A program made the translations under genes and the position numbers. 64,000 bases of DNA from the NCBI RefSeq assembly GCF_004369225.1, contig NZ_QFFZ01000006.1, forward strand, positions 1 through 64,000. The letters run 5' to 3'. The DNA is from Pelotomaculum propionicicum (GTDB taxonomy: Bacteria; Bacillota; Desulfotomaculia; Desulfotomaculales; Pelotomaculaceae). Shown piece by piece: positions 45,175 to 52,349 of this stretch. The first letter of the stretch is position 1. Every line of letters starts with the position of its first letter. The notes under the pieces were generated by a model that made no database searches, had not been told where the DNA came from, and saw only the letters and a list, made by a program, of their open reading frames with translations.

Positions 45175-46017
45175 TTATAGCACTACCTCTTTGTGCCTTG
45201 CCGCGTGGCAGTTAATGTTTACTGCAACAGGCAAACTGGCAATGTGGGCAGCGTAGGTTTTAATATGCACGGCCAGGCAGAAAGTTCTGCCGCCCAGCCC
45301 TTGAGGTCCGATGCCCAAATTATTTATCTTTTCAAGCAGTTCCGCCTCAAGCTTCGCCATTTCCGGATCTTCATTAACTGAACCAATCTCCCTTAACAGC
45401 GCTTCCTTCGCGATTAACGCAGCTTTCTCCATTGTGCCGCCAATGCCTACTCCTAAAATAACCGGAGGGCAGGGGTTCGGGCCGGCGTTTTTAGCCACTT
45501 CAATAACGAAGTTTTTCACGCCTTCCACTCCGTCGGCCGGCTTCATCATTTTTATCTGGCTCATGTTTTCACTGCCGCCGCCTTTGGGAGCGAGGGTAAT
45601 TTTGAGGTTCTCACCCGGGACGATTTTGGTGTGAATAACCGGAGGTGTGTTATCGCCGGTATTTTTGCGCTCAAGCGGATGACCTACGATGGACTTCCTG
45701 AGGTAGCCATCAGTATATCCTTTTCTAACCCCCTCAGTTATTGCCTCGTAAAGATCTCCACCCTCGATATGGACATCCTGTCCCAGCTCCAGGAAAACAA
45801 CAGCGTAGCCGCAGTCCTGACACATAGGGACCTGCTCCTCACGGGCAATCTCAGCATTCTTAATCAGAATCTGAAGTATTTCTTTGCCCGTGTTGGAGAC
45901 TTCCGTTTCGCACCCTTTTTTGAAGGCCTCCATCACGTCTTCGCCAAGTAAGAAGTTGGCCTCCTGACACATTCTCGCTACATTTTCCGTAATAACGCTT
46001 GTGTTGATGGTTTTAAT
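45175..46017 (-). CDS. fumarate hydratase class I, alpha (N-terminal) subunit, probable ATT start
   Basis: About 280 residues carrying the 4Fe-4S site: the cysteine in PMCQDCGYAVVF near residue 62 is a cluster ligand, and KGGGSENMSQIKMMKP near 145 is conserved. The first ATG (45972) would begin in the middle of the conserved first helix (MCQEANFLLGEDV) and has no binding site. The frame stays open upstream and adds INTSVITENVAR, as in relatives. AGGGGGG lies 8 bases before an ATT at 46017, and no ATG, GTG or TTG exists there, so ATT is the probable start. Confidence 0.9.
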   Translation of the reverse strand: MKTINTSVITENVARMCQEANFLLGEDVMEAFKKGCETEVSNTGKEILQILIKNAEIAREEQVPMCQDCGYAVVFLELGQDVHIEGGDLYEAITEGVRKGYTDGYLRKSIVGHPLERKNTGDNTPPVIHTKIVPGENLKITLAPKGGGSENMSQIKMMKPADGVEGVKNFVIEVAKNAGPNPCPPVILGVGIGGTMEKAALIAKEALLREIGSVNEDPEMAKLEAELLEKINNLGIGPQGLGGRTFCLAVHIKTYAAHIASLPVAVNINCHAARHKEVVL

Positions 46018-46064
46018 TTTTATTCCCCCCTTTGCTAAGTGTTGGTCCCAACAGGTAAATTTAC

Positions 46065-46080
46065 TGCAAGATTTGTACCA
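46065..46080 (-). promoter_or_regulatory. sigma-54 (-24/-12) promoter of the fumarase genes
   Basis: On the minus strand the sequence is TGGTACAAATCTTGCA. Against the consensus TGGCACG-N4-TTGCW it matches at all key positions (GG, AC, TTGC) with exact spacing. It ends 48 bases before the ATT start and lies directly after the gene of a sigma-54 activator. Transcription should begin about 12 bases downstream. Confidence 0.85.
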
Positions 46081-46128
46081 TTGACATAGTACCTATTACC
46101 ATAGTCCTGCAGCACGATCATTCATTTG

Positions 46129-46161
46129 GCCAAAAAGCCAGCTTATTGCTGGCTTTTTGGC
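46129..46161 (-). terminator. terminator of the sigma-54 activator gene
   Basis: A perfect 14-bp stem (GCCAAAAAGCCAGC with its complement) around a 5-base loop, 146 bases after the activator stop, with a T-run in the stem's 3' arm. It separates the activator transcript from the fumarase promoter. Confidence 0.75.
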
Positions 46162-46198
46162 GGTTTTGACAATGACTGATCATAAAACTTATACTGTG

Positions 46199-46217
46199 AT
46201 AAATAAGTAATATTTAT
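46199..46217 (-). promoter_or_regulatory. possible activator-binding palindrome upstream of the sigma-54 promoter
   Basis: ATAAATA and TATTTAT face each other over 5 bases, about 120-135 bases upstream of the -24/-12 promoter, where enhancer sites of sigma-54 activators usually lie. It is AT-rich and might be chance. Confidence 0.3.
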
Positions 46218-46306
46218 TCGGATTTTGACAGCAAATATTCTAATTTTAAGAAACATAGACAGCTAAGGCATTGGGGTCAATGGCATTTCTTATTTTTATA
46301 AAATTT

Positions 46307-48016
46307 CTAAATTTTAATATTCGTGGGTTTTTGCCTTTTTAACTTGTTGTAAAGAGTCGCCAGCGAAATGTTCAAAGCTTGTGAAGCGCGCCTCTTTCCT
46401 TCAACCGTATTGCCGAATTTGGCCACGGCCTTGCGGATGAGCATTTCCTCCATCTGGTCGATGGTAATCAGTTCAATGTCACGGTCATGAGATATTCTAA
46501 ACTGATTCATTTGTTGGCTTAGATTCTTCTTGTTGATAATTTCCTCATCCATTGTAACCATTACTCTTTCAATAACATTTTCAAGCTCCCGCACATTACC
46601 GGGCCAGTCGAAGTTGTAGAGCATTTCCTCTGCTTCCTTGGAAACCCCTCTAACTTTTTTGCCAAGTTTTCTGTTCAACTTGACAATCAGGTTGTCCAGA
46701 AGAACCGGCAGGTCCTCTTTGCGCACTCTTAGCGGCGGAATAGTGATTTCAACAACATTCAGTCGGTAAAAAAGGTCTTCCCTGAACTTGCCCTGCCGGA
46801 TCAATTCCCGCAGGTTGCGATTGGTGGCAGCTATAACACGCACATCAACTTTTATGGTCTGGTTGCCGCCTACCCGTTCAAATTCCATTTCCTGCAGTAC
46901 CCGCAGCAGCTTGCCCTGCAGGATAAGATTCATGTCTCCTATTTCATCAAGGAAGATCGTCCCGCTGTGGGCAAGTTCGAATTTTCCTATTTTGGATTTA
47001 ACCGCTCCGGTAAAAGCGCCCTTGGCGTAGCCGAAGAATTCGCTTTCAAGCAGTGTCTCGGGTATAGCCGCGCAGTTTACTTTAATAAACGGGTTTTCCC
47101 GCCGCATAGAAGAAGAGTGAATGGCGTGAGCGAACAATTCTTTGCCTGTGCCGCTTTCACCCAGAAGCAAAACAGTTGTGTTGCTGCGGGCTGATTTCTC
47201 GGCTAAATTTATACATCTTTTCAGCTCGTCACTGTTGCCGAGGATATCATCAAATGTATATTTGCTGGTTGTCACCTGTCCTAATTTGTCTGTGAGACTT
47301 TCAATAATGGTAGTGCTTTTTTTCAGTTCTTCCATGATGTTCATGACATCGGTAAAATGCTGAAAAACTACGACGCCGCCTTCCATGATCCCGTCAACAT
47401 TAATTGGTGCGGCATTGGAAACAACTTCAGCGTTGCTGCCGCCGACTTTAGTCCTGTGGCCGAAAACAAGTTTCCCTGTTTTTAGAACAGACGCCAGGGC
47501 GCCGTCTGGTGATGCTTCAAAAATATTCTGGCCGATCCTGTCTTTCTCAGAGATGCCTGTAACTCTTGAGAAGGCATTGTTTACGTATTGGATATTGCCG
47601 TTGATATCAGCTACCTCAATAGCTTCCTGCACTGAATCAAGTATGGCCGAGAGCTGACTTTTAACTCTCTTAATCTCCAGCAGCTCTTCCTTTTTTTCTT
47701 TTAAAATAGTTATAATCAAGTTGGCAGCCTTGGCTTCCATAAGTGCTGTCTTACTGCTAATGTTCTGTTGGATCTTATCACGCACTTCAGGCAGTCCGGT
47801 AGTTTCAATTATCACATCCAGATCCGGCAGGCTGAGAAGTTCATTAAAATCCCTGGTAACGCTAATACCTTCTTCTTGCGCAGCGACGATACCGGGCGCC
47901 TCCGGTTCAACGTCTGAGATGCCGACAATTTCAACTTCTTTTATTTCCTTGAGCATCCTTAATACGGAATAACCTCCGCGGCCACCGCCAACAATGGCCA
48001 CCCTGACCAACTTCAA
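46307..48016 (-). CDS. mmcA: sigma-54-dependent activator with Rossmann and PAS sensor domains (MmcA-like)
   Basis: About 569 residues. Residues 1-100 form a Rossmann-type nucleotide-binding domain (VRVAIVGGGRGGYSVL; then VIIETTG), then a linker helix, a PAS domain at about 120-200, the AAA+ domain with Walker A GESGTGKE near 286 and the sigma-54 contact loop GAFTGA near 333, and a C-terminal Fis-type helix-turn-helix (ASQALNISLATLYNKLKR). The TTG at 48016 after AAGAGGTGG is the likely start; the frame extends 20 codons upstream. It stands directly before the -24/-12 promoter of the fumarase genes, so it should activate the propionate block, perhaps in response to NAD(H). Confidence 0.88.
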   Translation of the reverse strand: MKLVRVAIVGGGRGGYSVLRMLKEIKEVEIVGISDVEPEAPGIVAAQEEGISVTRDFNELLSLPDLDVIIETTGLPEVRDKIQQNISSKTALMEAKAANLIITILKEKKEELLEIKRVKSQLSAILDSVQEAIEVADINGNIQYVNNAFSRVTGISEKDRIGQNIFEASPDGALASVLKTGKLVFGHRTKVGGSNAEVVSNAAPINVDGIMEGGVVVFQHFTDVMNIMEELKKSTTIIESLTDKLGQVTTSKYTFDDILGNSDELKRCINLAEKSARSNTTVLLLGESGTGKELFAHAIHSSSMRRENPFIKVNCAAIPETLLESEFFGYAKGAFTGAVKSKIGKFELAHSGTIFLDEIGDMNLILQGKLLRVLQEMEFERVGGNQTIKVDVRVIAATNRNLRELIRQGKFREDLFYRLNVVEITIPPLRVRKEDLPVLLDNLIVKLNRKLGKKVRGVSKEAEEMLYNFDWPGNVRELENVIERVMVTMDEEIINKKNLSQQMNQFRISHDRDIELITIDQMEEMLIRKAVAKFGNTVEGKRRASQALNISLATLYNKLKRQKPTNIKI

Positions 48017-48124
48017 CTGGTACCACCTCTTGTGCAAACGGTATTGTAAATAGTTTTCGACACTATTAAATGGCATCCTTCTAAAAGTTAAAAATTATTT
48101 TTATTTATTAGAATAAAAATAATT

Positions 48125-48162
48125 CGAACAAGTGTTTTAATATATGAATTTTGTGTTATAAT
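48125..48162 (+). promoter_or_regulatory. lexA promoter with SOS (LexA) box
   Basis: CGAACAAGTGTTTT at 48125-48138 fits the Gram-positive LexA operator CGAAC-RNRY-GTTCG except for the last two bases. A TATAAT -10 box lies at 48157-48162. LexA bound here would repress its own gene. The predicted transcript start supports ATG 48196 rather than 48166. Confidence 0.75.
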
Positions 48163-48195
48163 TAAATGAACATTATTATAAAGGCAGGTGCTGCA

Positions 48196-48807
48196 ATGGA
48201 TTCCGACCTCACTCCCAAACAGGCGGCTATACTTGCTATGATTAAGAAAAACATAAAGCAGAAAGGCTACCCTCCCTCTGTCAGGGAAATAGGCCAGGCG
48301 GTAGGTTTAAGTTCCAGTTCTACCGTACATGCTTACCTGAAAAAGCTGGAAGCCAAAGGGTATTTAAGGCGCGACGCCACAAAGCCAAGGGCTATGGAGG
48401 TGCTGGACGATCCAGAAGGTGAAAGGGTTGAATTCGTGAACGTACCTCTCCTCGGCAAGGTTGCCGCAGGACTTCCCCTTTTAGCGGTTGAGAACAGAGA
48501 GGACCTCTTTCCGCTGCCGACCCATTTTACCGGAGCGGGTGAATTTTTTATGCTGACAGTACGCGGTGACAGCATGATCGAAGCCGGCATCTTTAACGGC
48601 GATATGGTTATTGTGAGGCAGCAGCATGACGCCAATAACGGCGATGTGGTGGTAGCGCTTTTAGATGAGGAGGCCACAGTGAAAAGATTCTTTAAAGAAA
48701 AAGACAGGGTCCGGCTCCAGCCTGAAAACAGTCTGATGGAGCCTATTTATACGTCTGACCTTAAAGTCTTAGGCAAGGTAATTGGTCTGGTGCGCCGCAT
48801 TCATTGA
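48196..48807 (+). CDS. lexA: LexA SOS repressor
   Basis: A 203-residue repressor and self-cleaving protease. The winged helix domain is at the start ([20 protein letters not shown], with [20 protein letters not shown]). The cleavage site Ala-Gly is in [10 protein letters not shown], the catalytic Ser in [10 protein letters not shown] near residue 125, and the catalytic Lys in ATVKRFF near 163. The upstream ATG at 48166 lies at or before the predicted transcript start. RecA-induced cleavage should open the SOS regulon. Confidence 0.95.
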   Translation: MDSDLTPKQAAILAMIKKNIKQKGYPPSVREIGQAVGLSSSSTVHAYLKKLEAKGYLRRDATKPRAMEVLDDPEGERVEFVNVPLLGKVAAGLPLLAVENREDLFPLPTHFTGAGEFFMLTVRGDSMIEAGIFNGDMVIVRQQHDANNGDVVVALLDEEATVKRFFKEKDRVRLQPENSLMEPIYTSDLKVLGKVIGLVRRIH

Positions 48808-48876
48808 TTTGTCTGCCGGATTTAAAACGGCAGTGAATTAAACAGCAGTTTTCCTTTTTATTGATAGACACATAAT

Positions 48877-48920
48877 AGAGGATGTTTTCCAAACACTTCG
48901 GAGAGCATCCTCTCTTTTTT
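48877..48920 (+). terminator. terminator of lexA
   Basis: AGAGGATG (48877-48884) pairs with CATCCTCT (48906-48913), with further pairing inside, and TTTTTT follows at 48915-48920. Confidence 0.8.
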
Positions 48921-49230
48921 GGCACATCAAACGTCACTATTATACTGTATATATTACATAATATATAGTATACAGTATTACTTATCCATAATACATAGAA
49001 CTATATAAATAATATTAAAACAAAATGAACTAAATATTTTTGTTCATTATTTTATTAAATATAATGGTTTTCAAATAAGCAGAGACATATCAGTATATCT
49101 TGTTATTATTCCATAATGTGTCTGCCTGTGGTTTAAACTTTAGTACCAGTTATCAATATATCTATGTTGGGAGTGATTAATGAAATAGAATAAAAAAAAT
49201 TATCAGAAATTAGCTTTTAGGAGGTAAAAA
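48921..49230. promoter_or_regulatory. AT-rich upstream region of the MFS carrier with two palindromes
   Basis: No gene. Two inverted repeats stand out: ATACTGTATA facing its complement at 48942-48978, and AATGAAC facing GTTCATT at 49024-49048. The downstream MFS gene has a good binding site (TAGGAGG) before 49231. The palindromes may be sites for the nearby DctR-like response regulator or another regulator; this is inference from position. Confidence 0.4.
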
Positions 49231-50571
49231 ATGTCTTCAGTACACGTTGACTCAATGAAAAAAACCCTTGAGAAAGATACTAAACTAGCCATGATCTCAC
49301 AATTCCTGGGATTCGCCATGGATGCTTATGATATGGCGCTGGTTATTGTAATGGCGCCTATGTTAAGTAAGCTTTTCGTGTCACCCAAAGGAAGTGAAGC
49401 CTGGCAGTATGTAGTTATTGTTTTGACTTATTCCATCACCATGGCTGCCCGCCCGGTAGGCTCAGCAATATTTGGCCACTACGCGGATAAAATCGGCAGG
49501 CGCATGCTGCTGATCTACACAATCGGCGGCGTAGGTTTAATGTCCGTTTTGGCGGCTTTTCTTCCTACATATCAGCAAGTTGGGGTCTTATCTTATGTCT
49601 TGTTTGCCGGCATTAGATTTATCATGGGAGTATTTTTCGGTGGTGAGTACGCAGTCGGCCACACCTTTGCCATTGAACACGCGCCCAGAGGTAAGCGCGG
49701 GATTATTGGCGGTTTCATCCAATCAGGTTTCCCTGCCGGCTATGTTGTAGCCTCAGTAGTTTTTGCCATTATTAATGCAGCTTTAGGCGCGGAAGCAATG
49801 TTGTCATATGGCTGGAGGATTGCCTTTCTTACCGGTGTTATACCTATTTTCTTAGCTCTTTATATCAGGGGATTTTTGCCTGAGTCACCCAAATTCGAAG
49901 AAGCTAAAGAAAGAGGAACTATAGAAAAGGCGCCGTTTATCAGCTTGTTTAAGCCCCCGGCACTCTGGACATTCCTGCAGGTGTTCTTTTTCATGACCGG
50001 ACTCTTCCTTACTGATTACTCAGTATACGGATTCCTTCCGAATATTTTAACCCTTGGCGGGAGGGGCTTTGACGCGACTACATATAGTTTAATTTACGGC
50101 TTTGCCCTGTTTTGCGCCTTTCTCGGGTATAATTTCTATGGCTGGCTGTCAGAAATAGTCGGCCGGAGAAAACTTACCATGTACTACTGTGTTTTCTTAG
50201 TTGCATTTGGCGTTCCGGTGTATTATGTGCTCTACCACGCTGCTTTATCGCGGAATTTATTGATTGCCTTGATCGGGACCACCATGGCGGGCATGCTGAA
50301 GCTGGCCTGGGGTGTTGTCCCGTCATATCTCTCCGAAAGGTTCCCGACCAAACGGCGTGCTGTGGGAGTTGGTTTCGGCTATTCCTCCGGCGCGTTAATC
50401 GGCGCCTGGTTCAGTATCTATGTTTGGTGGGCTCATAGCATCCCGTTTATAAAAGCGATTGAAAAGGATGATATGTGGCTTTCACCTGCCGTAATTCTGA
50501 CCGTCGGCGCGGTGATGACCTTTATTAGCCTGATTTTCAGCCCGGAAACAAAAGACGCTGAATTGAATTAA
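49231..50571 (+). CDS. MFS carrier, metabolite:H+ symporter type
   Basis: A 446-residue 12-helix carrier. Motif A is HYADKIGRRMLL near residue 88, and the conserved MGVFFGGEYAVGHTFAIEHAP near 132 plus the matching motif LSEIVGRRKLT in the second half place it near sugar/carboxylate symporters such as the SHS and AAHS groups. It may import a carboxylate such as propionate, lactate or fumarate. The tail-to-tail neighbour is a C4-dicarboxylate-type sensing set, which makes a dicarboxylate or monocarboxylate substrate plausible. A shared terminator ends both. Confidence 0.8.
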   Translation: MSSVHVDSMKKTLEKDTKLAMISQFLGFAMDAYDMALVIVMAPMLSKLFVSPKGSEAWQYVVIVLTYSITMAARPVGSAIFGHYADKIGRRMLLIYTIGGVGLMSVLAAFLPTYQQVGVLSYVLFAGIRFIMGVFFGGEYAVGHTFAIEHAPRGKRGIIGGFIQSGFPAGYVVASVVFAIINAALGAEAMLSYGWRIAFLTGVIPIFLALYIRGFLPESPKFEEAKERGTIEKAPFISLFKPPALWTFLQVFFFMTGLFLTDYSVYGFLPNILTLGGRGFDATTYSLIYGFALFCAFLGYNFYGWLSEIVGRRKLTMYYCVFLVAFGVPVYYVLYHAALSRNLLIALIGTTMAGMLKLAWGVVPSYLSERFPTKRRAVGVGFGYSSGALIGAWFSIYVWWAHSIPFIKAIEKDDMWLSPAVILTVGAVMTFISLIFSPETKDAELN

Positions 50572-50582
50572 AAGCCTTATCT

Positions 50583-50627
50583 AAAAAAATGGCTGTGCCG
50601 GAAACAATCCGGTACAGCCATTTTTTT
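50583..50627. terminator. bidirectional terminator
   Basis: ATGGCTGTGCCGG and CCGGTACAGCCAT pair with one mismatch, flanked by seven A on the left and seven T on the right. It serves the MFS gene on the plus strand and the binding protein gene on the minus strand. Confidence 0.92.
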
Positions 50628-50635
50628 AGTATTTT

Positions 50636-51658
50636 TTAGTTTAACTCTTCAATTGAACTAATCAGATCCCTGCCAATAACATCGCTAAACTCTGTGTAAA
50701 TTGGTCGCAGGACTTCCATCCACTCTCTTTTTTCATCTTCCGTCTGGTAATGTACCTGCGTGACTCCTGACTGAGCGACCATTTCCAGTCCCTCTTTGTT
50801 CATTTTGAGAGCTTGCTGGCGCTCCCATTCAGTAACCTCAGCCATTGTGCTCTCCAGCACCTCTCTGATATCAGGCGGCAGGCTGTTCCAGTATGCAGCG
50901 TTGGTCAAAACCACATAACCCATGTAACCATGGTTAGTAACAATTAAATAGGGCTGAACTTTGTACAAATTCTTGGTGCAAATGTTTGATATGGTGTTCT
51001 CCTCACCGTCGAAAGCCCTTGTTTCAAGAGCACGGTAAAGATCGTCGAAAGATCCTTCAACTGGTGTTGCCCCCAATTTCTCAAATTGCTTTTTCAGGAC
51101 CTTACTGTTGATCATTACCCTGAAAGACAAGTCATTAAAATCCTGCGGGTATATGATAGGTTTCCGGCTGTTGGTAATCAATTTAAAACCGCTGTCCCAA
51201 AAGGCAAGAGACTGAATATTATTCTGTCTCAATCCCCCGTACAGTTTAACGCCGATATAACCGTTCATTGCTTCGTGAACTTTCTCCTCATTCATGAAAA
51301 CATATGGCAGATCGAAAATCTGCCATTGTGGGAATTCTCCAGCCAGCTTGGAAGTAGCGGGAGCGATCATCTGAACAGCGCCGGACTGCAGCGCCTGTAT
51401 CTCTTCGCCGTCTTTATAGAGGGTGGAATTGGGGAAAACCTGAACCTCCACCCTGCCGCGGGTGCGCTCTTTGACCAGTGCCGCATAACGCTCTGCGGCG
51501 AGGCCCTTGGGTGTGTTCTCAGCTACTACATGAGAAAACTTGATGACAATTTTCTCATCAGGGCTGACCTGTTCCTTATCAACAACTCTTTCGCCGCACC
51601 CTGGTGTCAAAATGAAAAATAGACATAAGCACAGGATTACGGTAATCTTGGTTTTCAT
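50636..51658 (-). CDS. dctB: TRAP-type (DctP/DctB) solute-binding lipoprotein
   Basis: A 340-residue periplasmic-type binding protein anchored by a lipobox (LTPGC at about residues 17-21). The DctP family shows in IKFSHVVAENTPKGLAAERYA near residue 40, the conserved Arg region FRVMINSKVLKKQFEKLGATP near 180 and the following YRALETRAFDGEENTISNI. No TRAP membrane subunits (DctQ, DctM) are present. It follows a sensor kinase and regulator in the order of the Bacillus subtilis dctS-dctR sensing locus, whose DctB binding protein senses C4-dicarboxylates. So it is probably a co-sensor rather than a transport part. Confidence 0.85.
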   Translation of the reverse strand: MKTKITVILCLCLFFILTPGCGERVVDKEQVSPDEKIVIKFSHVVAENTPKGLAAERYAALVKERTRGRVEVQVFPNSTLYKDGEEIQALQSGAVQMIAPATSKLAGEFPQWQIFDLPYVFMNEEKVHEAMNGYIGVKLYGGLRQNNIQSLAFWDSGFKLITNSRKPIIYPQDFNDLSFRVMINSKVLKKQFEKLGATPVEGSFDDLYRALETRAFDGEENTISNICTKNLYKVQPYLIVTNHGYMGYVVLTNAAYWNSLPPDIREVLESTMAEVTEWERQQALKMNKEGLEMVAQSGVTQVHYQTEDEKREWMEVLRPIYTEFSDVIGRDLISSIEELN

Positions 51659-51671
51659 TGATAATTACCTC

Positions 51672-52349
51672 TTATTCTTTTACCCGGTAGCGGTTAATTG
51701 GGCGCCCAATCGATCCATACTGCATACCGAGAACAATCCTGCCTGATTTCTCAAGAAAATCAAGATACCTTCTGGCGGTTACCCTGGCCAGGCCGACACC
51801 TTCAGCCACTTCCTCGGCGGATAATGATTTCCCCTCCTTTAAAAGAAAAAGGTAGATCTGTTTTAAGGTTAACTCATTAAGACGTTTTGGTATTTCCTCA
51901 TCAAATTGCTGCCCCCTGCCCTTGGTTATGTTGTCGACTTCTGACTGATTCATCATAGTCTGGTGTTTAAAGCGGTTGTGCATGGTGGCATAACTTGTCA
52001 GCGCCGCTTTAATGCGCGCAAACTTAAAAGGTTTAATTATATAGTCTATAGCGCCGTAACGAAAAACATTTTGGATGGTTTTAGCATCCTGGGCTGCGGT
52101 AACCGCTATCACATCGGTAGGCAGGTCAAGGCGCCTGATTTCTTGCAGCGCGGCAACGCCGTCTATATCCGGCAGGTAGATATCAAGCAGAACCAGGTCC
52201 GGTTTTAGGGACTTGACCAGTTCAACAGCCTCCCGCCCGGTGCGGGCTACTCCCGCCACCCTGAAGCCCGGCACGGCGTCCACAAAACTCCTGTTTACTT
52301 CAACAACCATGGGGTCGTCTTCAATAATTAAAACTTCTATCTGGGACAA
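51672..52349 (-). CDS. dctR: response regulator, CitB/DcuR/DctR family
   Basis: A 225-residue regulator. The receiver domain has the phosphoacceptor Asp56 in VLLDIYLPD, plus the acidic pair IIEDDPMVV at the start and the Lys of YIIKPFKFAR near 105. The C-terminal half is a helix-turn-helix of the CitT type (AEEVAEGVGLARVTARRYLDFL). It starts directly after the kinase gene. Family members control uptake and use of citrate or C4-dicarboxylates; its targets here may include the MFS carrier. Confidence 0.9.
   Translation of the reverse strand: MSQIEVLIIEDDPMVVEVNRSFVDAVPGFRVAGVARTGREAVELVKSLKPDLVLLDIYLPDIDGVAALQEIRRLDLPTDVIAVTAAQDAKTIQNVFRYGAIDYIIKPFKFARIKAALTSYATMHNRFKHQTMMNQSEVDNITKGRGQQFDEEIPKRLNELTLKQIYLFLLKEGKSLSAEEVAEGVGLARVTARRYLDFLEKSGRIVLGMQYGSIGRPINRYRVKE

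Noticed and set aside
48166-48195. ATG at 48166 as lexA start
   Set aside because: It lies at the predicted transcript start given the -10 box at 48157-48162, and the additional residues are not typical of LexA.
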